A program made the translations under genes and the position numbers. From Arctopsyche grandis (lineage: Eukaryota; Arthropoda; Insecta; Trichoptera; Hydropsychidae): 64,000 nucleotides of DNA. The notes beneath the pieces were generated by a model. It did not search any database. It was not told the DNA's origin and worked only from the letters and a program-made list of their open reading frames with translations. The stretch covers positions 10,471,001 through 10,535,000 of the forward strand of contig NC_135358.1 of the NCBI RefSeq assembly GCF_051622035.1. The letters run 5' to 3'. Positions 24,560-36,440 of the stretch are shown here, in pieces (the first letter of the stretch is position 1; the number at the start of each line of letters is the position of its first letter).

Positions 24560-25100
24560 TCGTTTTCATTCGTGGAATATGACAAAATCCACTGACGCGC
24601 GTTTTCCACAATTTCCCGGGTCATTTCGTCCAATTCGAACGTCATCGACCAATATGCATGTCGGAGTAGGATAGGCTGATTAACAAGCAAGCGATCGGCG
24701 CTTCTATACAAAAAATTATGGTGGCTTACGAGCGTGACGCGAGAGGCATTACCTGCGCTAATTACCGACAGCACAATCGCGCCATTGTTCGAACGGGGGC
24801 CCCCGTACAACACGAAAATAACCCCGCGGACGCGAACAATGGGGACCGCCCCTCCCCCGTTGCCAGGCGAGCTCCAATTAAGCAGATTTGCCATTAATCG
24901 ATCATAACAGTGTTTTTACTAATTAATTCGCAGAACGGTCTCCCTGCAGCGCGGGGCCTGCACCCACCATACCCCATCCAGTCCCCGTCCCAATGGGGAC
25001 CCATCCCACTTCAACTAAGAATTGCGGGCTCGATAATTAATCCGTTAATGGAGCACGCGAATGCGTTCGATCTCCCGACCGAAAATGTCCCCCATAGTTA
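24560..25100. promoter_or_regulatory. GC-richer island with TAAT cores, candidate regulatory element
   Basis: A block of mixed, non-repetitive sequence in AT-rich DNA with CCATTAATCGATCATAA, ACTAATTAATTCGC and CGATAATTAATCC. The minus-strand frame 24894-24451 (147 aa) has no recognisable domain or splice context, so I do not call it a gene. Confidence 0.3.
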
Positions 25101-26384
25101 GGCTCACCACATGATATCCAAAATGGGGGCATGAAGGACCTCCTTCTCAACCTAAAAATATGTCTTCCATCCTATTTAAAAAAACAAATCCTCCATTTCA
25201 AATTGATTCAATATTGACTGGTTACATAAAAGACAATGTATTTCATTATAGAATGATTTTTATATATGCACATACACATATTATTAAAAAATAATTTTGG
25301 TAACAAAAAATTGTATCTATAGATAATTAGAAGCGAGTCATAGATATTTCACCATATTTTCCATATTTCACCACTTTTTCAAAGCCTCAAAATGAAACGC
25401 TACGCAAAAAAATTGTCCTATATGAAAAAGGCATTGTACGTCCAATTTTTTTTTAATTTTTCCTTTAAATAACCATTAATATTTTCTAGGAATTATATTT
25501 TTATTTTCAAAATGTACAATTATTATGTACAAGACAAAACGAAACGATGATTTTTTTCTTAAACGTGTAAAATTAGCAAATAAAAAAGCTACAAATTGTT
25601 CAAAAAGATATTCGTACATTACTTTAAAAGAAAAAGAAACAAGACAAAAAAATTTAATATGATATAATATTGTATTTTGCAGCTATTTAAAAATAATTAT
25701 AATATGATAAAAATAATAGAACAAAGCAATTTTGTAAATATTTAAATATTACTTTAAAATGAATATATGTATTTTGCATATATGTAATTTCCAAATCTAT
25801 ATTCATATTAAATAATATTTTTTTTTATAAACAAATTGATTCGGAAAAATATGGAAATAAATGTATGTATGTATATTAAAATTCATCTGTGGGACAAATC
25901 AAACAATTTTACGAAAATGACAGGACGGGACGATAGTATATTATGGAGATTAGTATAGATAGAAAGGAAAATAATGAAAGTAAATATAAAAAGAAATCAT
26001 ATAACCATTACAATGTGTCAATATCGAACTTTATATCTTTTTTAATTTTTGAAATCAAGTCACTCTAAATCGACAGTATGACTTACCGAGTACACAAGTA
26101 TGTATATGTACATATCCAAAACACATAATACTAATGTAGGAATTCAAATATTTTTCTGAAGAACCAACGGCAAGCTTATAATGCTTGCAACAATCATCAA
26201 AATCATACTAGCCGAATTCGTGAGAGTGGGAGGAGATGCTGATTTTATAAAAACTGTCACAACAAGCAGTTAGATAAATTGGCTAACTCTAACAGGAGAC
26301 AGCTGACCTAGATTTTTAGTGACCATTCATATTTACATTATAAGATTTTTTTCATATTATGTTTTCTATAAATATTTTTTTTTT
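25101..26384. other. AT-rich intergenic DNA
   Basis: Nothing recognised; A- and T-runs dominate. Confidence 0.55.
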
Positions 26385-26475
26385 AAATACATTTTATACC
26401 AGGAAGGCCTTACAGGTAAACCCCAATGCGGCTTCCTGGCCAATTACAAACAATGCAGCATTTTTATTACACGAT
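26385..26475 (-). mobile_element. SINE 3' end only (hairpin and tail), inverted
   Basis: The hairpin at 26399-26439 (with one base missing in one arm) is followed, in minus orientation, by an A/T-rich tail; upstream is GCTGCATTGTTTGTAATTGG as in the other copies. Confidence 0.8.
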
Positions 26476-27544
26476 TCAATCCAAGCCCACCGATGTTTTT
26501 CATTCGCATTTTTTACACCTGGCAACCCTTACGCAAGGTAGACAGACACGGCTTTCAAAATCCCGACGTTAATAAATGCTCTAAAAGTCGAGATATCGAC
26601 GAAATTTCACTCGGCGCGCAAAAAGTGCATCGTCGTCGAGCGCTAATGGGCGGCGAAAAATCCCGATAAAATACCGACGCGTGCATTTGTCCCGCTTTAG
26701 GAGGATAGCAAGAAGGATACAATGGCAATTCCTTTCCCAAATCGGGTTGTTCTTGACACTTTTTAGGCGGCCAACGTTCGATCATTACTATAAATAATGG
26801 AGATATATACGTCCGATATCATCACGTATCGCAGATGCACAAGATTATCAGACGCGAACATTTCCAATGCCTTTTTTATACGAACGTACAATACATATAT
26901 AAATCCGGCATTACATATATATAATTTTAATTAATCAAAATAATTCAAAACTACACACACAAGTGTCGAACTTTTTATTATAATGCGAGTTAATTAGGAT
27001 ACCGCGATATTACGATATGTCAGCCGCGCGCAACTGAAATTGACACTGATCATGCGATTCATTTCACAACAAATTTGGCCGTTAAGAGTTCTCACTAATT
27101 GTTTATTTGCTAAAATTAATTAATGCAATCTGTTAACATATTGAATTTAATGAATGACATTGATTAAATCGATTAAACGTGCCTACTAGACTAACACAGC
27201 AACCAGATTTTAATCTAACTATTTTTTTGAAAAGACATATTCTTCATTATTAATATATTCATGAGCCGAAAATCATCACATTTTGTGAAAATGCAGCAAA
27301 TAATAATTAAGGAATATAAGGAATGTACCGTTTTTTAATCTAAACGCAAAATACAAAATCTCAATTGATGACATTTTTTATTTATTTTTTTACCATGGTT
27401 AAAAAATATGGCCATGGCCAACATGGCCAACTTTGTACATACATATATATTTACTTTATATAAATTTATTTATTTTATTTTTATACAGGTATACACACAT
27501 TTTTACTAACACGACATACATATGTATATTGTCAACATTATATA
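26476..27544. other. Intergenic DNA, no gene seen
   Basis: GC-richer patch at 26,520-26,800 with CpGs; the rest is AT-rich. A palindrome-rich SINE-type tail (ACCATGGTTAAAAAATATGG) lies at 27,391. Confidence 0.45.
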
Positions 27545-27778
27545 CAAGTATTATTCAAGGCCAATTACAATCATCATGGAGACATCTATGGAAAAAAATT
27601 GCAGCATTTTTAAATATCAACAAATTTCTGAGATGATGTAAACTCAAATTTTGCGAGAGACAGGACTTGATTGCCAATTCAATTAGGACAGGATTACCAA
27701 TTCGTTGAAACCGTTTCAACAATGAAATCAGATAAATTGACAAACTCTGAAAGGAAACGATGGACCTTGGAGTCACAT
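27545..27778 (-). mobile_element. SINE core, inverted, adjoining the 27.8-kb copy
   Basis: The reverse complement contains GACTCCAAGGTCCATCGTTT, TTGTCAATTTATCTGATTTC and GAAACGGTTTCAAC, the SINE core in opposite orientation, ending at the TTGGCC of the 3' region without the full hairpin. Confidence 0.7.
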
Positions 27779-27787
27779 ATCACATAT

Positions 27788-28238
27788 TAGCCAGCAGCGT
27801 AGCTCGGTCGTTAAGCTTCTGCTTAGCGTCGAGAGGCGCCAGGTTCGATCCCAGGGCCGGGCCTCGAGTGAAAATGAATTTTTCAGAGTATGCTGTTGGT
27901 CAGACCTGGATTTGTGACTTCAGGTTGATCGTTTCCATCAGAGTTTCCCAATTTTCTCTGATTTCATTGTTGAAACGGTGCCCGGAAAAAATTGGCTAAA
28001 TATCCTTCCCATAAAATAATGTCACCTATAATTTGTAATTGATTAATGTGCAATAAATAAGTTAGTGTACAATTTGATAGATGTCTCATTGATTGCGAGT
28101 TTTTCAGTGTCTCGTAATTCAGTGACTTATATAAAAAATGCTGCATTGGAATTATAATTTGTAATTGGCCAGGAAGGCGCATTGGGGTTTACCTGTAAGG
28201 CCTTCCTGGTATATATGTAAAAAAATAAATAATATAAA
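27788..28238 (+). mobile_element. tRNA-derived SINE, full length, best-preserved promoter
   Basis: A box TAGCTCGGTCG at 27800-27810 and a perfect B box GGTTCGATCCC at 27842-27852. The core matches the copy at 11.6 kb, and the 3' hairpin is at 28169-28209 with an AAATAAAT tail. It abuts an inverted truncated copy (27,545-27,778), so the two form a head-to-head pair. Confidence 0.88.
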
Positions 28239-28350
28239 TAAATATCGACGGTCTGGCCAGCAACAAAGCCAGGGATAGAAGACGTGACCACACAATCGAA
28301 AGCATTTAACGCTAATTTATGTATGTACATATGTTGCTAGTATGTATAAT

Positions 28351-28522
28351 ATTATCATATTATAATATTATCATATTATAATATTATCATATTATAATAT
28401 TATCATATTATAATAATATTATCATATTATAATATTATCATATTATAATATTATCATATTATAATATTATCATATTATAATATTATTATATTATAATATT
28501 ATCATATTATAATATTATCATA
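28351..28522. repeat. 16-bp AT minisatellite
   Basis: About ten tandem copies of TATAATATTATCATAT with one 3-bp insertion near 28,415. Each unit is largely self-complementary. Confidence 0.93.
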
Positions 28523-28554
28523 AATGTGAAATTCAAATAATAGTGAAAATGAGG

Positions 28555-28690
28555 GTAGTTGTCCAACTTGGAACAGTTTCGACAATGAAATCAGATAAAT
28601 TCGCAAAATCTGATCAAAACCATCGATCTAAAGTCACATATAACCCAAGTCTGGTCAATAGCACTGATTCAAATCTCGAGCCCGATACTA
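28555..28690 (-). mobile_element. Diverged SINE fragment (head and core)
   Basis: The reverse complement shows CGGGCTCGAGATTTGAATC (degenerate B box), then GTGCTATTGACCAGACTTGG and GATTTCATTGTCGAAAC, all diverged from the SINE consensus. It has no 3' hairpin. Confidence 0.6.
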
Positions 28691-28959
28691 AATAGTTAAT
28701 TCAAGATTCTAGCTAAATAGCTAGAATCTTGAATTAACATCAATAAACATATTTACATATGTATGTGCAAAATTTAAAGAAGATCGGCTCATGAACCAAA
28801 TACATAGATAAATCTAAATAAAACTGTTCAGCCGATAATTTTCAAATTTGTACGGAACAATCTCATCACTCATCGAATGAAGTATAGGTATAAAAAATCA
28901 AGGGATACATTTTTTTTAAGTAGGTGAACAAAATTTACAACACAATCATTGATGAATTG

Positions 28960-29300
28960 AGATGACACTCGCAGTATTTGATCGCGATCGACGACACGCA
29001 AACATTCGTATCGACAATGACACTTTTTCAGACGAAAGCAATCGCAATCAAAGCAACAGCACTTGATTCCGCCACGAAAAGAAACACCTAACGAGCGCGG
29101 AAAGAAAGCACTAGAAAGGAACGCATTGGCGAAGCACCCTCGAGCCCTCGAACCGGGAGGGATGAGAAACCGGAGCCTGAGGGCTCGTATTAATGAGCCA
29201 CGGTCGATGTTAATGAATCACGACCATCATTATATGTATGATGATATGTTCGTTGTTGACTTCGTCGCATCGATTTCAATCATATACCGTTCGTAAACCC
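28960..29300. promoter_or_regulatory. GC-richer island, candidate regulatory element
   Basis: Contains two TAATGA sites in GTATTAATGAGCCACGG and GTTAATGAATCACGACC, and an internal inverted pair GAGCCCTCGAACCGG / CCTGAGGGCTCG. No repeat family recognised. Confidence 0.25.
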
Positions 29301-29789
29301 AACGTTCCACTTTATGTATACCAAAAATCGACCAGGCAAAATTGTACTCAGTTACGCAACATGAGGTATAAAACAAATTGCTAACCTTTAAAAAAACCAT
29401 TGCACTCCGATATATTATTGATTTCATAGTACACATGAAGAGTTTGAAGCACCTTTGCTACTACTGGCTGCGCCCATAGTCCACATGGTAAGTAATATGT
29501 TGATCGTCATTTGAATCCAAGTCGTTGGAGCTAGCAGCAATTCCATATTTTATCACTTTTACTAAAAAAAATAAAAAATCGTTAAATAAAATCAATTAAT
29601 GCTTTTATCTCACCGAGGCATATTTACAATACTAAAAAGGGGCGCGGATTTTTTTAGCAAACATTAATTATTAATTATTTTTATAATTGAAATAAAAGCG
29701 CGTTTCGCATATCGTGGAGCTATGCCAGCTACGAAACATGGCGCGATGCATGCGCACGGTCGAACGTGTTTTACGTACTAGAATACATA

Positions 29790-31407
29790 CAGTACCGGTC
29801 AATGAAAGGTTTCCAGATTGAAAATATCAATATTTCCTTTTTTAAGATGTTATATATATGTTTTTATATATTTTTTTTTGTATATTAAAATGAAGTTTAT
29901 AATGTTTGACACATATTTAAGTAGCAAAACAATGAAATTTAAATTAAACTAAGGTGCTATTCAAATTATTAGGAATCAGTAATATATGGGAAGATTTGGT
30001 AGGGTAATGAAAAAAATTTTTTTCGTAAAACTAACTTATTAATTAAAAAACTGAAAATCACATTTTGTTGAGTTTAATAATAGCTACAAATTGCAATTAA
30101 ATTAATACTTGATTGGCCATCCCCTATTTTTTAATACTGCCTTAACCCTTCGTGGCATCGATTTTATTAAATTTTGCAATAACTCATCCGTTATTTCATT
30201 ATCCCAAACATTTTTCAATGTATTAACCAATTCTAATTTATTAGAAGGCTTTTTATTTTTGATTTTAGAGCCCATTATAGCCCACAGGTTCTCAATTGGG
30301 TTTAAATCTGGGCTGTTACCCAGCCATTCCAAGGGCGTAATGCCACTTTCCGCTATAAAATTCTTCACCTAAAATTTTACCAACAAATATAATGATATAT
30401 TTTTAATTTAATTTCTAAATTAGAATACTTGGAAATAGAAAAAAATATTACTCACAGTTTTGGAACGGTGACACGGAGCAGAATCGTCTTGGAAAATGCA
30501 TTCGGATTCCCATGCGTAGTGCATTTCCATTGATGGAAACAAGTGTTGTTCCAAAATATTTTTATACGTTTCTGCGTTCACTGTTCCATCAATAATGGCT
30601 AATGAACCGATCCCATGGAAAGAAAAACACCCCCATACCATTTGGCCTGGAGGATGTTTGACCGTCGACTGAATACAGTCGACATTCAAACGTTCACCTA
30701 ATCTTCGTCTAACGAAGTGGATCCCATCGGACCCGAACATATTAAATTTACTTTAATCCGAGAAGATGACACGTCTCCAGTCCGATTCCGTCCAATTGAT
30801 ATACTTTTTGGCCCAATTAAGTCGTTGCAGACGTGCTTTTTTCGTCAAATATGGTTTTTTCGCTGGTATCCTCGAGAATAAACCAAATTCTCGAAGCGGA
30901 CGTCGTACAGTTTCGACGCTGATTTCTGTTCCAGTGGCTTCAATGAACTCCGATCTAATTTTCACAGCACTTTTAAATCGGTCTTGTAGACAAAGTCGTT
31001 TTAAAAATCGATCCTCAGACGAGTTTGTCTGTCTGGCCTTTCCTGACCCTTGTTTTCTTTCTAGGCACGCTGAACTTCCAAATTTCTTAATAAAATTGAG
31101 TACACAGGTATGACTGCATCCTATTTTTCCCGTGATATAACGAGAACTAAACTTTTCTGCTACCAAAGTTAAAATAAGTGATTTTTTAGATTTCGTCAAT
31201 TGTTTCGCGTTCGGCATGTTGTTTGCGAAATCACTTCAAACGATGCTAAAGCTTCAGAAATCCACGGTCAACTGAGACAAAAATGAAATAAAGGGGTCCC
31301 ATTTCATCGTAAAAGTTTGTTTGCACAAGTGTTCCAGACGCATAACCGGTTTTAAACCTGCTTTTGCACCGTTTCAGTGACTGGAAACCTTTCATTGACC
31401 GGTACTG
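29790..31407 (-). mobile_element. Tc1-like transposon, nearly intact
   Basis: Perfect 27-bp terminal inverted repeats (29790-29816, beginning CAGTACCGGTCAATGAAAGG, and 31381-31407) are flanked by TA on both sides, the target site of Tc1/mariner elements. The 1,618-bp element encodes a single transposase on the minus strand. Perfect ends and a single visible nonsense codon suggest a fairly young copy. It inserted close to the 5' end of another repeat (GAAAGAGACTTTGTATGTAT family), whose sequence continues at 31,408. Confidence 0.95.
30102..31217 (-). pseudogene. Tc1-like transposase with one nonsense codon and a candidate 87-bp intron
   Basis: Transposases of this family cut and paste the element at TA sites. 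From Met at 31217 the frame shows an N-terminal helix-turn-helix region, then the first catalytic Asp in VIFSD, the second in QDDSAPCH, and the Glu in NSPDLNPIENLW. Spacing between the second Asp and the Glu is about 34 residues once the intron is removed. A stop (TAA at 30753-30755) replaces the codon directly after the first catalytic Asp; the frame then continues without a shift. After the second Asp the frame is interrupted by 30455-30369, which begins GTGAGT and ends TTTTAG. Removing it restores the family sequence exactly in phase. The total is about 342 residues, normal for Tc1. As it stands the copy cannot make full-length protein. Confidence 0.9.
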
Positions 31408-31830
31408 TATATAACTTCGAAAGAGACTTTGTATGTATGTAAGTATTTTTGGTTGGGAACATCGAAAACAAGTCAAAGTTTCGATGACGACATTTCGATT
31501 GGTTGAATATTATTTTTTTTCGATTCCCTTAAGGCGCCCTTAATAATCTTGTGGCGCAAACACACTGAATCGTACGATACGGACACGTTCTCGGCCTCCT
31601 GTGGTGAAAAATCATGTCTCGCACCGCAGGGGTTTTTTTAAGGAGTTCCTCCTACATTTCTTCAAATACGGGAACCACCGTTATCGATCATTTTGTCAAT
31701 ACAAGTGTATAGTTCGAGTGTGCTAGCGTTTTTTTTAGATGTGCAATCTAAAACTATTTAAAAAAAAAAAACACGCATACCTCTCTGGGTGTGTGTCTGC
31801 CGCTTTGATGTACATAACATTTCAATCTCA
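31408..31830 (+). repeat. Interspersed repeat family B copy carrying the Tc1 insertion at its left end
   Basis: Begins TATAACTTCGAAAGAGACTT directly after the Tc1 element and ends CGAGTGTGCTAGCG followed by T- and A-rich sequence. It contains CTACATTTCTTCAAATACGG. Confidence 0.65.
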
Positions 31831-32269
31831 AAATCAACACTATCTAAATACTTTTAAGCTGTGCCTGCAGAAAAATTTTTTTAAAGAAAGTTAATTTTTT
31901 TATTTCAATTTGGAATACACAGCGAGTGGGAATTCGTCAGTTTTAACTATTTTTTTTAAATATATTCTTATTATGATTTTCTCTGGAATGAAGGCCCTTC
32001 AAATAGCACTGGTCATGTAAATTTATCCCCTCACCCCTCCCGTCCGCTCTCACCATCCATGCATACGGTGAGTCGAAGCTTCCCATCTGACACATTTATG
32101 AGCATCCCTAATTTTTTTTTAAATTCTATTGGGCATGTTTTAAATGTAAAAATATATTTTTTATATATTTACCATAGTACCATTACAGGTTTCCTCAAGG
32201 CGACACCTATGGCCAAAGTTGTACATACGTATATGTACTACAGAGGTAAAAATAATAACAATAATATGT

Positions 32270-32575
32270 AATATCCAGGTCGATCGTTTCCTATCAGACT
32301 TTGCCAATTTCTCTGATTTCATTGTTGAAACGGTTCCCGATTAAATTGGCTAAAAGCCTTCCTACAGTTATTTCACCACTATTTGAGTATGATTAATGTA
32401 CAATAAAATTTATGTACAGTTCATAGATGTCTCCTTAATTTCGAGTTTTCAGTTTCTTGTAACTTATTGGCTTGTGTAATAAAAATGCTACATTGTTTAT
32501 AATTAACTTGCCAGGAAGGCGCATTGGGGTCTTCCTCAAGCCTTCTTCTTTGTCAAGCCTTCCTGGTATACATAT
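32270..32575 (+). mobile_element. 5'-truncated SINE with variant 3' hairpin
   Basis: Starts within the core (CCAGGTCGATCGTTTCCTAT) and runs to the 3' hairpin at 32511-32566. The hairpin loop is enlarged by a second CAAGCCTTCTTCTTTG segment, so the stem can pair in two registers. A separate inverted tail-type fragment lies just upstream at 32,160-32,215. Confidence 0.8.
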
Positions 32576-32784
32576 TTCTATATAAAATAAAATATAGGTA
32601 TATTTATGGAGATTTTTTCGAGGGGAGAATATATATACATCCCTCTTACTAGTGCGAACCGTGACAATAATACGCCTTCGTGAGACAGAAACAGTGTACA
32701 CGGCAACAGCTTTAGTTGAGGATTCGTATGAGCTTTGAAGTAACGGTATCTGGTTCCATCTCGTCGTTCATAACTAATGCCCAA

Positions 32785-33075
32785 TCGGTGGTGTGTCTTT
32801 GCAATATTTCCGCGCGCTTTTGTCGTCTGCTGCGATCCACGTCAATCTGGCTCGGTTGCCGAGTGATTTAATGGGTCGCGTTCGCAGAAATAGGTCGGTA
32901 ACGAGGCGCTACCACAATGGTGTTCCCCGCCGAGGGTCTACTTTTTGCGTGCGATCGCCGCCAATTTAATTGGCAAAACCTCCGGTGACGTCTTCCTTTT
33001 TGGCGCGCCGACGTCCTCCTGATGACCCTCCTCCGCGAATTTATGCGCGGGACAATGGCGATAATGATCAACAGA
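32785..33075. promoter_or_regulatory. GC-richer island, candidate regulatory element
   Basis: CpG-rich segment with GATCGCCGCCAATTTAATTG and TTTTTGGCGCGCCGACG. The open frames are short and without domains. Confidence 0.25.
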
Positions 33076-33189
33076 CACAAACAAACAAAAACAGAACTGC
33101 ACGTACAGATTCATCAAGATACCTCCTAAATGCTTAAATTGAATTTATCTTGCGATATACATGCATACGAACATATGCACACGTGTAGT

Positions 33190-33489
33190 CGGAGGCGTCA
33201 TTTGGGGGGGGCTGGGGTGGGCAGTTGCCCCCCCCCCCCCTAAATTTGAAGCGGACAATCCACGTTGTTTAATGTATTATTATGAATTTTAATTAAAATA
33301 CGAAACCAACCAAAAAAAAATCGAATATTGAAATTCTTTAGAACACTGTCAGGTATAATAAACACGTCGATTTTTCCCAGAAAAAAATAATGTTAACTCC
33401 CAAATATTATATATTTCGTTTTGTTGTTTGTCTCGCTTTAAAAGATTTTCAGATTATTTTGTATGGGAAACGCTGAAATGACGCCCCTG
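33190..33489. mobile_element. Probable hAT-type MITE with GGCGTCATTT ends
   Basis: The left end GGAGGCGTCATTT and right end AAATGACGCCCCTG are complementary at 12 of 14 positions over a 300-bp unit. The flanking octamers CGTGTAGT and CGTATATA are only loosely similar. A G-run followed by a long C-run (33,208-33,240) lies just inside the left end. Confidence 0.6.
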
Positions 33490-34803
33490 CGTATATATAT
33501 TTATACTTAAATTCGAGTATAACTACGACGTTTGAATAAATTATCTGAATATTTAGTGGATCTATCGTAAAAAGACGAGAACTTATTCAATGTCTCGCAG
33601 TGACCTCATAGCAAACTCTTGCAAAGCATGAGAGCCTAGCTTGACAGGGGGTCCAAATTTATATATATGTATGTATGTAGGTACACTCAATATAATTTAA
33701 CATTATCCAACTTAAAAATATCGAAAGTAATAAAAATGACTCGAGTCATACACTTATTTTGCTTCACCTTTTTTTTACGACGCACAAATGTGAAAAGGTC
33801 ATGCAACAAACTATTTCGGCTTATTAAACCATAAAATACCATTTCATAATTAATCACGTAACGCCATTATTAAAAAATACTTTATTGGAAATATATCCAT
33901 AAAAATCGTCACAAAATTTTGCAAACTTTAAATTGCGGAGAAGGGCGAGTGCGAGAAGCCTTTGAATAAATAAATACAAAAAAATTGCTTGAGGGCCCAA
34001 AATTCCCAGCTACGGCAATGATGCCTCGCTTTATATTTCATAAAGATTATGGCTTTGAACTATTAAACCAAATTTTAGTCGTTTCGCCTTCAGGGTGCAT
34101 TTTCATTAGAAGATTGGACAGAAGATAGATATGGAATATGCTAGAATGGTACCCAAGATAACGTATTGTATGTACATAAGAAATACAGATACAAGGATCA
34201 TAATTGCATTGGGCCGACATTCACATACATACATATGTATGATTATAGTTGATGATGATTGTCTGATGTTGACACACAGAAGGCTTCGATGATTTGACGG
34301 ACAGGAAGATTTTATAGCACATTTTTGACGTTAATATTAGTGTATGACCTTTTTATACTTTTGTTTGATTCTATTTAGATCGTCGATTTTGAACTTTGGT
34401 ATATATACTCGTACATTTGTATCTAATAGTGTACAGGTAGTCCTCGAATTACGACGGTTCGACTAACGACGGTTCGCACTTACGACCGGAAAATTTTTTT
34501 TTATTAATTAATTATTTTTCAAAATTGTATTGATAAATCTCAAGCGGATGTGAGTTATGAAAACGGGGAATTCTCTTTCGGAAGAAATGAAACATCGCAG
34601 TAGTTTTAAAAATTAAGTTATGAGGGATTCTTTTGGGATTCGTCACCAGTCGCACGACGGTAACAAACTCATACGGTCGTTACTGTTTGTTACATAACTG
34701 TTCATTATTGTTTTAAGATGTTTATTTTCTCAATTTCGTGTAGATCAGTGCTCAAATTTTTATTTATAAGAACATTTATAATTTGTGATAAAGAAACGTG
34801 ATA

Positions 34804-35823
34804 ATGACTGATAAAGAAACTCTTTTTAAAAAAAAGAGAAAGGTGACAGACTTAGAAATGAAACTTGAAGTGATAAAACAATATGATAGTGGTAAAAAAG
34901 TGATGGACTTCGCAAATAATCTGAAATTGTCACATTCAACGGTCTCCACTATTTTAAAAGATAAAGAAAAAAATCGTAAAGCCGTTAAAGGGTCCTTGTC
35001 AATCAAATCTAAAATAAAAAATAAAAGAAGACTCGGACCCATTCAACAAATGGAAAAATTACTAGTGATTTGGATCAATGACAAGATTGAAAAGCGAATT
35101 CCATTGCGTCTCTTAAAGCTCATTATTTAAAAATTACATTTGCGCAAGGCTTTGAACCAATAGAAGAAGGAAAAACTTTTCAAGAATTTTGGAAAAATTA
35201 TAATATCCTTCATGCTATAAGAAATATAGATAAGGGATGGACCCTTTAACGGCTTAAGAAGTTACTTCAGCATGTATGTATGGAATATGGAAAAAACTCA
35301 CCAATCGATTTGAACCCGTTTCTCTTTGCATATACGAAAAAGAAAAAAATGTCGAGGATATTACTAGCCTAATCGTACAATTTAGTGAACGTCTACAATT
35401 TGACGTAGATATCGAAGACATCAACCAACTTCTTGAAAATGATTCAGAAGATCTAACCAATACAGAATTATTAGATCTTGAAACTCAAATGGTTGCAGAA
35501 GAGGCTATTGATGAAAACGAATCAATCACATCTGCGGAACCGCTGAAAAAATTGTATTGAAAGAAATGGCTGCTGCTTTTAATTTAATTAATCAAGGAAT
35601 ACAAAAGTTTGAAATGATGGACTCAGACAGTGAAATATTTTCAAATGTGAACCGCAGGATTCAAAAAAATCTCGCATGCTACCAAGAAATATATAGAGAA
35701 AAAACACAGGATACTGTTCAAACAAAATTAAACACATTTTTCAAAACAACTCATACGACTGTATCTCAAACTGCAGAGGAAGAAATGGATTGTACTTATG
35801 TGATAAGTGATGAGGATGTATAA
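34804..35823 (+). pseudogene. Tigger-type transposase remnant (N-terminal DNA-binding part plus C-terminal tail)
   Basis: The start region from 34804 encodes a Lys-rich leader and a psq-type helix-turn-helix (EVIKQYDSGKKVMDFANNLK, then SHSTVSTIL), followed by the start of a CENP-B-type DNA-binding domain ending near 35,105. The frame then jumps to a piece that in Tigger proteins follows the DDE domain (EFWKNYNILHAIRNID, near 35,180-35,235). After two stops it continues as the acidic C-terminal tail (35,276-35,823: QTKLNTFFK and an acidic end). Roughly the whole catalytic domain is missing, so the element could only move in trans. Host CENP-B-like genes share the N-terminal fold, but the TIRs and deletion identify this as a transposon. 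Confidence 0.85.
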
Positions 35824-35944
35824 TTTATAATTAATAAGTACGGATGATGTAGATGTTTAATTTTTTTTTAATTTAAATATGAATTCATTTGAATTACTGT
35901 ATTAATAAAAGTAAGTAAAATCACCAAAAAAAATAAATAAATAA

Positions 35945-35947
<3 letters not shown>

Positions 35948-35985
<38 letters not shown>
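35948..35985. repeat. (AT)n microsatellite within the Tigger element
   Basis: Uninterrupted alternating AT just inside the right end, preceded by (AAAT)n at 35,932-35,947. Confidence 0.95.
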
Positions 35986-35992
<7 letters not shown>

Positions 35993-36130
35993 TCCTCGAC
36001 TTACGACCGAGGTTCAGGAACGTATCTCCGTCGTAAGTCGAGGAATACCTGTATTTCATTTTTGACACTAATAAGAGAAATGTATTTTCGTCCTGAAAAA
36101 AGTATAAACCAATATATCAAATATTTTATA

Positions 36131-36205
36131 TTAGGGGCTCTACGACATGGTCGAGTTTTGGTCGCCATCCTTTGAGTTGAGGCCGATTCGACCATGTTGG
36201 TGGCT
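36131..36205 (+). repeat. Short relative of the TGTGGCGGCTCGC LTR-like repeat
   Basis: CTACGACATGGTCGAGTTTT followed by a diverged copy of the GTCACCTTCC region, matching the repeats at 54,972 and 59,343. A second CGACCATGTTGG lies nearby in inverted order. Confidence 0.4.
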
Positions 36206-36440
36206 ACTACTTTACTTACTTCCCAGTCTTCACATTAAATGATCGTACATTAAGGTACATCGTCATTTCAATCCTTTCACCCCCATAGTATTAATTAAGA
36301 TTTTTACAAATATTGATCACTAATAGTTTCAACATACGCGTTTTATAAAACGCTTATTTCGTCACACTAACAATTGTTCGTACATGTTACAATTACAATG
36401 CGCGTGAGCAGTCTGTCAACTAACATCAAACGTGTCATAA

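Larger units (their letters stand above)
34434..36051 (+). mobile_element. pogo/Tigger-like transposon with the catalytic region deleted
   Basis: Ends read CAGGTAGTCCTCGAATTACG (left) and, in reverse, CAGGTATTCCTCGACTTACG (right), flanked by TA at 34432-34433 and 36052-36053. This is the end type and target site of Tigger/pogo elements. Inside are the N-terminal and C-terminal parts of a Tigger transposase but not its DDE core. The right end is doubled: a second inverted copy of the terminus near 35,991-36,013 makes a terminal hairpin. An (AT)n tract lies at 35,948-35,985. Confidence 0.9.

Noticed and set aside
24451-24894. 147-codon minus-strand open frame in a GC-richer block
   Set aside because: No recognisable domain, no splice context, and GC-rich DNA favours chance open frames. 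I list the block only as a candidate regulatory island.
34804-35130. Possible host CENP-B-like or psq-domain gene
   Set aside because: The terminal inverted repeats, TA target duplication and remains of the C-terminal Tigger tail show a deleted transposon.
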